NCBI GenBank assembly: GCA_937891725.1
Contig: CALAHL010000831.1
Span: 1-10,946 of the forward strand
DNA: 10,946 bases
Direction of reading: 5' to 3'
Source of the DNA: an uncultured Rhodospirillaceae bacterium
Lineage (GTDB): Bacteria > Pseudomonadota > Alphaproteobacteria > Thalassobaculales > Thalassobaculaceae
Position 1 is the stretch's first letter. The number at the start of each line of letters is the position of its first letter. Under the pieces are notes generated by a model. That model saw only the letters and a program-made list of their open reading frames with translations. It made no database searches and had not been told where the DNA came from. Below, one piece after another: positions 1-6,931 of this stretch. Both the position numbers and the translations under genes were made by a program.

Positions 1-345
1 CAGATCTTCGCGGGCGACCTGCAGCATCCGCGAGTCCAAGGCCCGTTGGTCGGCCGCCGGCACATTCGGCTGTTTCAGCGGCCAAACCCTGCTCTGCAGA
101 TGCAATGCGTCGAAGTTTCCCGCACGACGCTTCAAATGCTCGGCAAGCATCGTATCAGCCTGATTGAATTGACCGGAGAGAAACAGAACCGTGGACAGAA
201 GCTTCACATGTGGCCATGTCCCCACGACCGCAGGAGCGGCCGCCCGGCAATACGCGATCGCCGTTGCAAGATCCCCGCGATCTAGCGCCTCCTGGGCCGC
301 CGATACCTTCGAAAGCTCTTCGAACATCTCGCGCGCGGCGCTCAT
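1..345 (-). CDS. TPR-like protein, N-terminal part (runs off the left edge)
   Basis: An open frame of 115 codons starts at an ATG (complement of 343-345) and stays open to base 1, so the C-terminus lies outside the window. A good ribosome binding site (GGAG, complement of 353-356) sits 7 bases upstream of the ATG, which fixes the start. The protein starts MSAAREMFEELSKVSAAQEA. Residues about 15-85 form paired amphipathic helices with TPR spacing: AQEALDRGDLATAIAYCRAA, then a helix with LLSTVLFLSGQFNQADTML, then AEHLKRRAGNFDALHLQSR. TPR modules bind other proteins or sit in front of a catalytic domain, for example sulfotransferases or glycosyltransferases. Which applies here cannot be told from 115 residues. 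It is divergent from the sugar cassette. A role in the same surface-glycan locus is only inference from position. Confidence 0.7.
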   Translation of the reverse strand, partial: MSAAREMFEELSKVSAAQEALDRGDLATAIAYCRAAAPAVVGTWPHVKLLSTVLFLSGQFNQADTMLAEHLKRRAGNFDALHLQSRVWPLKQPNVPAADQRALDSRMLQVAREDL

Positions 346-623
346 GGAACTTCTCCAAATCAATTTCAGAAGACGGACGCTCGATCTAGACTCTAAAGGC
401 TGAGCCCAAGTCAGGATATCCCTCACAGGCGGCCGGACGCCATTCCAGCCGTTTGCCGTCATACCATGAGCCGAGCACTCGACACGGATCCGCGCTATCT
501 TGGCCGAGTCGTCCCGAAGAAGAAGATGGTTGGGTATATGCGCTGTTCGATCTGCACATTGACTGAACCATTCGCGCTCAGGCCACCACGCCCGGCGCGC
601 ACACGCACCTTGGGGTGCACGAC
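346..623. other. Divergent intergenic region
   Basis: These 278 bases separate the leftward TPR gene from the rightward sugar cassette and should hold both promoters. A TTGACT hexamer at 559-564 resembles a -35 element, but there is no convincing -10 at 16-18 bases downstream. I see no strong inverted repeat and no recognisable operator. A 53-codon frame at 466-627 is discussed as a finding and is not annotated as a gene, because it lacks a ribosome binding site. Confidence 0.5.
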
Positions 624-1382
624 ATGACGGATGCGGGCCGGCGGGTGTCGATCGTTCAGTCGAACTACATTCCCTGGCGCGGATATTTCGACATGATCGG
701 GTTGGCCGATACCTTCGTGCTTCTCGATGATGTGCAATACACCCGGAGGGACTGGCGCAACCGGAACAGGATCCGCACCGTCGACGGGTCCAAATGGCTC
801 AGCATCCCCGTCAAGACCAAGGGCGAATATCATCAGCTGATCCGGGATACTGAAATCGCCGATCCCGATTGGGCGGCAGACCATTGGCGCGCGATCGAAC
901 TTGCCTATGCACGTGCGCCGCATTTTTCGGAATATCGGGACCGCTACCGAAGCCTGTTCGAGCGCGCCGCCGCGGAAACTCACCTGAGTGCGGTGAACCG
1001 GCTCCTGATCGAGGCGATCATGCAGGATCTGGGGATCGAAACCACCTTGGTCGAGAGCGCCGATCTCGCAGTGGACGGCACCAAATCCGATCGTATTCTG
1101 AACCTGTGCAAGGCGGCCGGCGCCACGCGTTATCTGTCCGGTCCCAGTGCCGCCGCCTACATGGATCTGGATGCCTTCGCGTCGGCAGGCATCCAGGTCG
1201 AATGGATGCGGTACGACACTCAGAAACCGTATCCCCAGATCCACGGAGATCCTTATATCGGCCAGGTCAGCATCCTCGATATGTTGTTCAATATCGGGGA
1301 CATGGCCCGGAACTTGCTGGTATCCAACGACGAATGGTTCGCGCCCGAAATCGCCGACCCGACAAAGGGAGGACATCCATGA
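624..1382 (+). CDS. WbqC family protein
   Basis: A 252-residue protein with the hallmarks of the WbqC-like family (Pfam WbqC). Near the N-terminus is IVQSNYIPWRGYFDMI (residues 10-25), then the charged block DDVQYTRRDWRNRNRI (35-50). Further along is RYLSGPSAAAYMD (169-181), and near the C-terminus SILDMLFN. The family is cytoplasmic, about 230-250 residues long, and recurs in O-antigen, capsule and other surface-sugar loci beside aminotransferases and acyltransferases. Its reaction is not firmly established; a role in amide formation or N-acylation of amino sugars is a guess from context. I chose ATG 624 because GGGG at 612-615 lies 8 bases upstream. An in-frame GTG at 615 would add three residues but has no ribosome binding site. 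The stop overlaps the next start as ATGA, so translation is probably coupled. Confidence 0.87.
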   Translation: MTDAGRRVSIVQSNYIPWRGYFDMIGLADTFVLLDDVQYTRRDWRNRNRIRTVDGSKWLSIPVKTKGEYHQLIRDTEIADPDWAADHWRAIELAYARAPHFSEYRDRYRSLFERAAAETHLSAVNRLLIEAIMQDLGIETTLVESADLAVDGTKSDRILNLCKAAGATRYLSGPSAAAYMDLDAFASAGIQVEWMRYDTQKPYPQIHGDPYIGQVSILDMLFNIGDMARNLLVSNDEWFAPEIADPTKGGHP

Positions 1383-2050
1383 GCAAGCCGGTGATCATCT
1401 TCGGGGTCGGCGCCTTCGCCGAACTTGCCGGGTTCTACTTCCCCCATGACGGCGGCCGAGAGGTTGTGGGCTATACGGTTGACGGTGCGCGCATGGACGG
1501 AAACGGCGACCGCTTCGCCGACAAACCGCTGATGGCGTTCGAAGACCTGCAAAACCGATATTCAGCCGACGACGTCGATCTGTTCGTGGCCGTGGGATAT
1601 TCGAAAATCAACCGAGACCGACGGGATGTCTGCGCGCGGATGCGAGAGTGCGGTTACACCTTGGCGAGCTATGTCAGCCAGAAGGCGGTCACTTATCCCA
1701 CGCTATCGGTCGGATGGAACACCTTCATCTTCGAGGCAAACGTGATCCAACCGTTCACAACCGTCGGCAACAATGTGGTGCTGTGGTCTGGCAACCATAT
1801 CGGTCATCATTCGGTGATTGAGGACCATGTGTTCATCGCGTCCCACGCGGTGATCTCCGGACATTGCCGGATCGGCGAGGGCACCTTCATCGGCGTGAAT
1901 GCGACGCTGCACGACCAGACCGAGATCGGGCCGTATTCGGTGGTCGGGGCAGGTGCCATGGTCAAGGGTGTCAATGCGGAAGACGCGTTGTTTCCAGGTG
2001 TCACAACCAAACGTGCCGATCTGCCGGCTTCGAAGCTGCGGAGGCTATAG
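1379..2050 (+). CDS. NeuD/PglD-type sugar O/N-acyltransferase (left-handed beta-helix)
   Basis: A 223-residue protein of the NeuD/PglD acyltransferase family. Residues 5-21 (VIIFGVGAFAELAGFYF) form the glycine-rich N-terminal nucleotide-sugar domain of the family. From about residue 110 the chain becomes hexapeptide repeats of a left-handed beta-helix: FTTVGNNVVLWSGNHIGHHS, VIEDHVFIASHAVISGHCRI and following turns, ending in the usual SVVGAGAMVKGV. H143, in IGHHSVIED, lines up with the catalytic base of PglD (H125) by its spacing to the downstream Ile and Asp. Such enzymes usually form trimers and transfer acetyl from acetyl-CoA to the 4-amino group of a UDP- or dTDP-sugar. Beside a sugar 4-aminotransferase, N-acylation of a 4-amino-4,6-dideoxyhexose is the natural reading. 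O-acetylation as in NeuD is the alternative, and the acyl donor cannot be told. The start is fixed by GGGAGG about 8 bases upstream and by the ATGA overlap with the preceding stop. Confidence 0.88.
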   Translation: MSKPVIIFGVGAFAELAGFYFPHDGGREVVGYTVDGARMDGNGDRFADKPLMAFEDLQNRYSADDVDLFVAVGYSKINRDRRDVCARMRECGYTLASYVSQKAVTYPTLSVGWNTFIFEANVIQPFTTVGNNVVLWSGNHIGHHSVIEDHVFIASHAVISGHCRIGEGTFIGVNATLHDQTEIGPYSVVGAGAMVKGVNAEDALFPGVTTKRADLPASKLRRL

Positions 2051-2053
2051 CGT

Positions 2054-2968
2054 ATGCGGGACCGCTGGCGAAAACTCGGCCGGGTCTATTGTCCGGACAA
2101 CCACGCGGACTGGTCGGTCAGCCATGCCGCCAATCCGTTCCCGGAACCCTTGGGCGGCAATCTGCTACGGGTGTACTTCTCGACCCGGGATTCCGAGCAA
2201 CGCTCGTCGATTTCAACGTGCGTGATGGAACTGGGCGATCCTCCCCGGCTCCTTGAGGTGGCGGAGCGGCCGGTGCTTGGCCCTGGGGATGTCGGACTTT
2301 TCGACGATTCCGGCGCGTCGATGGGCTGCCTCACCCAGGTCGGAGATCGCACATTTCTCTATTATCTCGGCTGGAACCTCGGCCGCACGGTGCCGTGGCG
2401 CAACGCGGTCGGGCTTGCGATCCGGGAGCCGGGTTCCGAGCGGTTCGAGCGCTGGTCGCTTGCCCCGGTCCTGGACCGCAACCCCATCGACCCCTATTCG
2501 GTGTCCTACCCGTTCGTGCTGTCGACCGAAGACGGCTATCGCATGTGGTACGGCTCGAACCGGTCCTGGGGGGCGGACCAGGCCTCCATGGATCACATTC
2601 TGAAAGACGCCACCTCACCCGACGGGATCACCTGGAGTCCGACCGGCACCGTGGTGGTCGATGCCGAAACCCGGTCCGAATACGCGTTTTCGCGCCCCTG
2701 CGTGGTGCGGCACGGGGACGTCTGGCGGATGTGGTACAGCTTCCGAGGCGATGCCTATCGGATTGGGTTGGCGGAATCCACAGACGGCCTGCACTGGGAG
2801 CGCCGCGACGACACCGCCGGCATCGCTCCCTCGGCTGACGGCTGGGACAGCGTGCAGGTCAGCTACGCCATGGTCTTCGATGCCGCCGGAGAGCGGTGGA
2901 TGGTGTACAACGGCACCCGATACGGCCTCACGGGATTTGGCCTCGCGATCTGGGAGGGAACGATTTGA
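2054..2968 (+). CDS. GH43/GH32-like beta-propeller protein, function unknown
   Basis: A 304-residue protein that repeats the blade signatures of five-bladed beta-propeller glycosidase-like proteins (clan of GH43, GH32 and GH68). Three blade strands read RMWYGS (163-168), RMWYSF (225-230) and RWMVYNG (281-287). Two Asp-box-like turns read SPDGITW (188-194) and STDGLHW (242-248). No signal peptide is visible, so it is probably cytoplasmic, which is odd for a secreted polysaccharide hydrolase. Proteins of this sort do occur inside surface-sugar loci, but I know of no proven reaction for them. A catalytic acid triad cannot be assigned with confidence, so it may be a glycosidase, a transferase or a sugar-binding scaffold. 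ATG 2054 follows GGAGG (2040-2044) by 9 bases, and only three bases separate it from the preceding stop. Its own stop overlaps the next gene's TTG start. Confidence 0.75.
   Translation: MRDRWRKLGRVYCPDNHADWSVSHAANPFPEPLGGNLLRVYFSTRDSEQRSSISTCVMELGDPPRLLEVAERPVLGPGDVGLFDDSGASMGCLTQVGDRTFLYYLGWNLGRTVPWRNAVGLAIREPGSERFERWSLAPVLDRNPIDPYSVSYPFVLSTEDGYRMWYGSNRSWGADQASMDHILKDATSPDGITWSPTGTVVVDAETRSEYAFSRPCVVRHGDVWRMWYSFRGDAYRIGLAESTDGLHWERRDDTAGIAPSADGWDSVQVSYAMVFDAAGERWMVYNGTRYGLTGFGLAIWEGTI
2953..2957 (+). promoter_or_regulatory. Ribosome binding site fixing a TTG start
   Basis: GGAGG lies 7 bases ahead of TTG 2965, inside the last codons of the propeller gene. The alternative in-frame ATG at 2896 has no such site and would add 23 residues of out-of-family sequence overlapping the upstream gene by 73 bases. 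This decides the aminotransferase start. Confidence 0.75.
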
Positions 2969-4125
2969 ACGCGCCCAAAACCATACCCTTCAATCAGGTT
3001 CGGCCGGTCGGCAAAGAATATCAATATATGCAAGAGGCCGTGAGCCTCCATCACCTGTCCTCCGGCGGCCAGTTCGCCTCCCGTTGCGAAGACTGGCTGG
3101 AGCGTCGCCTGGGAACCCGGCGCGCGATTCTGACCCATACCTGCACCCATGCGCTTGAGCTTGCTTGTCTGGCGATCGACCTGAAGCCGGGCGACGAGGT
3201 GATCATGCCGTCCTTCGCCTTCGTGACTGCAGCTACGGCGATCGCACTGCGGGGGGCCGTCCCGGTCTTCGTCGATATCTCGCCCGACAGCCTGACCCTG
3301 CATCCCGACACCGTGGCACGTGCAATCACCGATCGGACCAAGGCCGTCATCGTGATCCATTACGCCGGTTACGGTGCCTGGATCGACGGGCTCAAGGATC
3401 TCTGCGATCGGCGTGGGCTGTATCTGATTGAGGACGCGGCCCAGGCCATAGATTCGTCTTACCTCGGCAAGCCTCTCGGAACGCTCGGCCATTTGGCGAC
3501 GTTGAGCTTTCATGAGACCAAGAACCTGATCGCAGGCGAAGGCGGCGCCCTTCTGATCAACGACGAGACCTTGGTCGACCGAATCGAGATCATGGCCGAG
3601 AAGGGCACCGACCGTGCCCAGTTCCTGCAAGGGCGCGTCGAAAAATATGTCTGGCAGGATCTCGGCTCCAGCGTCCGGATGGGCGAACTGCCAGCCGCCT
3701 ACCTGTTCGCCCAGTTCGAGGAAGCGGACCATGTGTTCGGGTACCGTCGGGAGTTGTGGCGCCGCTATCACACGGGGCTGGCGCCGATGGCCAATGAAAA
3801 GGGCCTGTCGCTGCCAAGACACATTCCGGACAGCAGCGGCAACGCGCACCTGTTCTATGTTCTGACTCAGGACCGGGCCCATCGCGACCGCCTCCTGTCC
3901 CATCTCGCGGATCACGGTGTCCAGGCCGTGTTCCACTATGTTCCCTTGCATTCCAGCCCAGCGGGCAAGAAGTTCGGCCGGGCACATGGCCCGATGACCG
4001 TGACCGATCAGGTCGCGGATACCTTGCTGCGCCTGCCGCTCTATCACAGTCTGTCTTTCGATGACGTGGCGCGGGTGGTCGAGGCGGTAGCCGCCTTCGA
4101 GACGCCGGCGAAAGACGCACCATGA
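2965..4125 (+). CDS. rffA: dTDP-4-amino-4,6-dideoxygalactose transaminase (WecE/RffA type)
   Basis: A PLP-dependent sugar aminotransferase of the DegT/DnrJ/EryC1/StrS family, 386 residues, about the length of E. coli WecE. WecE converts dTDP-4-keto-6-deoxyglucose plus glutamate to dTDP-4-amino-4,6-dideoxygalactose. Diagnostic blocks are PFNQVRPVGKEYQYMQEAV near the N-terminus, the phosphate-binding ILTHTCTHALELACLAIDL, PGDEVIMPSFAFVTAATAI, the cofactor-ring Asp in LIEDAAQAIDS, and SFHETKNLIAGEGGALL. K186 in HETKN is the predicted Schiff-base lysine, and YVWQDLGSSVRMGELPAAY follows. This close match to the WecE subfamily makes the dTDP-Fuc4N assignment reasonable, though the 4-epimer product (Qui4N) or another nucleotide carrier cannot be excluded. 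The start is TTG, chosen for its ribosome binding site. It overlaps the upstream stop as TTGA, and its own stop overlaps the methyltransferase start as ATGA. Confidence 0.9.
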   Translation: MNAPKTIPFNQVRPVGKEYQYMQEAVSLHHLSSGGQFASRCEDWLERRLGTRRAILTHTCTHALELACLAIDLKPGDEVIMPSFAFVTAATAIALRGAVPVFVDISPDSLTLHPDTVARAITDRTKAVIVIHYAGYGAWIDGLKDLCDRRGLYLIEDAAQAIDSSYLGKPLGTLGHLATLSFHETKNLIAGEGGALLINDETLVDRIEIMAEKGTDRAQFLQGRVEKYVWQDLGSSVRMGELPAAYLFAQFEEADHVFGYRRELWRRYHTGLAPMANEKGLSLPRHIPDSSGNAHLFYVLTQDRAHRDRLLSHLADHGVQAVFHYVPLHSSPAGKKFGRAHGPMTVTDQVADTLLRLPLYHSLSFDDVARVVEAVAAFETPAKDAP

Positions 4126-4814
4126 CCGTCGCCGAAGGGTATCAAAGCGAATACCGACCCGAGGCACTGCTCGACAATCCGCACTGCTACCCGGTCGAGT
4201 TCGTCGTGCGCAGCTATCTCGGCCGCTATCCGAGCCTGAAGATGGACAAGGCGAGATATCCAGGGTCGACAGTGCTGGACCTCGGGTTCGGCGACGGCCG
4301 CAATCTGCCCCTGCTGCGCAATATGGGCATGCGGGTGCATGGCATCGAGATCACCGAGGGGATCGTGCAGGCGGTCGCCGGGCGCATGCGAAAGCTTCAG
4401 GTCGACTGCACCCTCGCGGTCGGCACAAACGCCGATATCCCCTATCCGGACATGACCTTTGATCATGTGTTGGCCTGCCACAGCCTGTATTATATCGGCC
4501 CCGGCACCTGCTTCGCCGACAATGTGCGCGAGATCGAGCGGGTCATGAAACCGGGCGCGCGGCTGGTGTTCTCGGCTCCCATGACCAGTGCCTACTACAT
4601 TCAAGGTGCCGCGACCGCGGACGATCGGCACTTCATTATCAAGACCGATCCACTCGGCATCCGCGAGGGCGCCACCGTCGCCGCCTTTGCTGATGATGAC
4701 GCGATCGCAACCGCCTTCGCCCCGCACTTCACCGATCTGGTCGTGGGGTCCTGTCGGGACGACTATTTCGGCCTGGCGCAGGACATGTGGATCGCGGTCG
4801 CGACAAAGGCCTAG
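4122..4814 (+). CDS. Class I SAM-dependent methyltransferase
   Basis: A 230-residue cytoplasmic protein with a class I (Rossmann) methyltransferase fold. Motif I is VLDLGFGDGRN (51-61), where the glycine loop binds SAM. The acidic residue for the ribose hydroxyls is E76 in GIEITE. The next strand carries NADIPYPDMTFDHVLACHSL (103-122), the usual adenine-contacting Asp and motif IV region, followed by the VMKPGARLVFSAP strand typical of Methyltransf_11/25 proteins. The N-terminus (about residues 1-45) has no known motif and may form the substrate lid. It is the last gene of the cassette, coupled to the aminotransferase by an ATGA overlap, so N- or O-methylation of the amino sugar is the likely job. 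The methylated position cannot be read from sequence. Confidence 0.85.
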   Translation: MTVAEGYQSEYRPEALLDNPHCYPVEFVVRSYLGRYPSLKMDKARYPGSTVLDLGFGDGRNLPLLRNMGMRVHGIEITEGIVQAVAGRMRKLQVDCTLAVGTNADIPYPDMTFDHVLACHSLYYIGPGTCFADNVREIERVMKPGARLVFSAPMTSAYYIQGAATADDRHFIIKTDPLGIREGATVAAFADDDAIATAFAPHFTDLVVGSCRDDYFGLAQDMWIAVATKA

Positions 4815-4968
4815 TTCACCGCTCCGATCTCCTTGGTTTGTCTGATCTACAAATCATTTGAATTTTCTTATTGCAAATGACTCTCAAAATCATTCATGTT
4901 TCGACCTCCTTTGCGGCCTCGCTCCATCGCGGGTCGAATTCATTGAAAAATCTGGGGGTCTGAAAATC
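4815..4968 (+). promoter_or_regulatory. AT-rich leader and probable promoter of the TonB-dependent receptor
   Basis: This 154-base gap is clearly AT-rich from about 4840 to 4900 in an otherwise GC-rich window, as expected of a promoter. It holds a perfect small palindrome CAAATCATTTG (4850-4860) and, 12 bases further on, the Fur-box-like element annotated separately. I cannot place -35 and -10 hexamers with confidence. No clear rho-independent terminator for the sugar cassette is visible here. Confidence 0.5.
4873..4891 (-). promoter_or_regulatory. Fur-box-like operator
   Basis: Read on the minus strand the site is GATTTTGAGAGTCATTTGC. It matches the E. coli Fur consensus GATAATGATAATCATTATC at 13 of 19 positions (counted by eye), including GAT..TGA at the left and TCATT at the right. 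It lies about 77 bases before the receptor start, a normal place for an iron repressor site. Iron-dependent repression by Fur is the expected control of a TonB-dependent receptor. Some alphaproteobacteria use other iron regulators (RirA, Irr), so the regulator's identity is inference. Confidence 0.45.
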
Positions 4969-6924
4969 ATGAAGGTCTTGCAAATCGCGAGCACATCCGG
5001 CGCGGTCGTCTCGGCGCTAGTGCTTACGCTCTCGGCCGAGCCCGGGCGGGCAGAGGAGTTCAATCTGCAGCCGATCGTCGTGTCGGGAGGGCAAACCCAT
5101 CCCTCCCAACAGGTGCGGGACCAGGTGAATTCCTCGTTCAACAGCAGCCGGTCCTCCTCATCGGTGGACGGCTCGGTAATCAGCAACCTCAACCCGATCA
5201 ACAAAGGCGATGCCCTGCGCTACAACGCGACCGGATTGATCAATCAACCGGGAAGCGGCGACCGTTTCGGTGGCGGCACCAAGATCCGCACGTTCGGTGA
5301 CTGGGGATCCTCGCAGTCGATCGACGGACTGCCGGCCTTCAAGTCTGCGGGCGGCGAAGGCGGCGGCTACGGCGACACCATCATCCCCAGCATCGCGGTC
5401 GACCGGATCGATGTGCTGAAGGGTGGCCGCGCAGTCCAATACGGCGACGGGACCGACGGCGGCGTGCTCGAAACCCAGATCAAGTCCGGACGCAACTATA
5501 CCAATCACCAGGCGGTCAGCATGGATGCCAGCTCCGCCCGAGAAGGCCTGGTGCAGGGCGAGGCTGCCGATCACACCGAAGTCTGGGATTACTACACCGC
5601 CTTAAATGGCTTCTACGGTGACTATGACGGGGACCCCGAGAACCTCGACCAGCAGAGCGTGCTGGGCGGCCTCGGCAAATTCGGCTGGAACATCGGCGAC
5701 GACACGCGTGCCGAGTTCCTGGCAATCGCAGACAGCAGCAAGCCCGACATCATCCGCAACGGCGAGGTCAATGAGATCACCAACACGTCTCTGGTTGGCG
5801 CCTTCACCGTCGACCACCGCCTGACCGACGCAAATAGCCTGCAGTTCGGTGTCCTGGGGACCAGCAGCCGGACTGAATGGCCGGCTCGCGGCCGCGACCG
5901 CAGCGTCGAAAATCAGGTCCTATTCCTAAACCACTTTATGACGGCCGATATCTCGGACAGTGTCACCTATGACGGAACTGTCGGTGCCGAGTTCAAGCGG
6001 ACCCACACGGAGCGGGACGCCGTCTGGGACAACGAGTTCAACGACTTCGCCGTGAAGACCGGCAATGCCTTCACCTTCGACGGCAATCTGACCGTGACCG
6101 CCGGTGCCCGCTATACCTGGTTCAACAACGACATCGAATACGACGGCCAGAGCCAGCCGGACAATCTGGCGACCGATGGCGTCGCCTCCTACCAACTCGG
6201 CGCCTCCTACAGCGTGCTCGATCGGACTCGGGTCCGGGCCTCGGTCGCCACCGGCTACAACCGGTTTTACGAGAAGTACGGCAATTTCGGCACCGATGTG
6301 TTGGACATCACGGGCGCGGGCGACGAGATCGTGGAATCGCGCACAGTCGAGGTCGGCGTCAATCAGGGATGGTCGGCCGGCTACGTCGACCTTGCCCTCT
6401 ACAACATCCTGCAGGACGGCGTACCACGTCGGAACAGCGGCGCGATTGAGAGCATGGAGGTCGACCAGTCCGGCCTCGAAGTCGAGCTTTTCACCGAGAT
6501 TACCGAAAGCCTCAAAGTCTCCGCCGGCTACATGCGGATCCTGGACCTGCAGGCCACCCGGGCGGACGGCACCAAGGTCAACGGCAATATATTCTGGGAT
6601 GGCCAGGCCACTTCGGTTCCCGAGAATCAGTTCAGCCTGCGCCTGGACTACCGGGTCACCGATGAGATCGGCGTTTGGGGCGCTGCCTACCACTCGACCG
6701 GATACGAAGCGGTGGATGCCGACGGCAGCGTGACGGAACGCGACTCGTTTACCCGCCTCGACCTGGGCGTCGGCTGGAAGGCAACCGATCAACTCGGCTT
6801 CCGCTTCCGGGTCGAGAACCTCCTGGACGAGCGGGACTTCGGCCAGACCGCCAAGGGCGTCTCCGTGAATGACGAGGGCAAGCTGGGCCGGGTCTTCTGG
6901 ATCGGCACCGACTACACGTTCTAG
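4969..6924 (+). CDS. TonB-dependent outer-membrane receptor
   Basis: A 651-residue outer-membrane receptor for TonB-driven uptake, probably of a ferric siderophore or similar iron chelate. Residues 1-28 are a signal peptide (MKVLQ start, hydrophobic SALVLTLSA, cleavage after GRA). A TonB-box-like stretch LQPIVVSGG follows at 33-41. The plug domain (about 66-180) contains the family's conserved strand RIDVLKGGRAVQYGDGTDGG (146-165). The remainder is the 22-strand barrel, rich in alternating aromatic residues, with the C-terminal phenylalanine (GTDYTF) needed for outer-membrane insertion. The length is on the short side of normal. ATG 4969 was chosen because it begins a proper signal peptide and follows GGGGG (4954-4958). 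The frame is open back to a TTG at 4858, but that would bury the signal peptide. An upstream Fur-like box and the downstream PepSY gene favour iron. Cobalamin or another substrate cannot be ruled out. Confidence 0.9.
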   Translation: MKVLQIASTSGAVVSALVLTLSAEPGRAEEFNLQPIVVSGGQTHPSQQVRDQVNSSFNSSRSSSSVDGSVISNLNPINKGDALRYNATGLINQPGSGDRFGGGTKIRTFGDWGSSQSIDGLPAFKSAGGEGGGYGDTIIPSIAVDRIDVLKGGRAVQYGDGTDGGVLETQIKSGRNYTNHQAVSMDASSAREGLVQGEAADHTEVWDYYTALNGFYGDYDGDPENLDQQSVLGGLGKFGWNIGDDTRAEFLAIADSSKPDIIRNGEVNEITNTSLVGAFTVDHRLTDANSLQFGVLGTSSRTEWPARGRDRSVENQVLFLNHFMTADISDSVTYDGTVGAEFKRTHTERDAVWDNEFNDFAVKTGNAFTFDGNLTVTAGARYTWFNNDIEYDGQSQPDNLATDGVASYQLGASYSVLDRTRVRASVATGYNRFYEKYGNFGTDVLDITGAGDEIVESRTVEVGVNQGWSAGYVDLALYNILQDGVPRRNSGAIESMEVDQSGLEVELFTEITESLKVSAGYMRILDLQATRADGTKVNGNIFWDGQATSVPENQFSLRLDYRVTDEIGVWGAAYHSTGYEAVDADGSVTERDSFTRLDLGVGWKATDQLGFRFRVENLLDERDFGQTAKGVSVNDEGKLGRVFWIGTDYTF

Positions 6925-6931
6925 AGCACGA

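Noticed and set aside
386..571. 61-codon minus frame in the divergent region
   Set aside because: Composition is serine-rich and unpatterned, no ribosome binding site stands out, and it would occupy the promoter region of the cassette.
495..1376. Long minus-strand frame (293 codons) opposite the WbqC gene
   Set aside because: It lies fully antisense to a gene with clear family motifs. Its translation is rich in G, P, R and H without domains, typical of mirror frames in GC-rich coding DNA.
869..2050. 393-codon plus frame covering the acyltransferase
   Set aside because: Only the part from ATG 1379 encodes protein of the NeuD/PglD family. The first 170 codons overlap the WbqC gene in another frame and look like arginine-rich shadow sequence.
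2863..4167. Minus-strand frame of 434 codons opposite the aminotransferase
   Set aside because: Exact antisense shadow of the WecE-type gene with no recognisable domain and no ribosome binding site that I can see.
4858..4968. N-terminal extension of the receptor from TTG 4858
   Set aside because: It would put 37 polar residues before a good signal peptide and would be encoded by the AT-rich promoter region that holds the Fur-like box.
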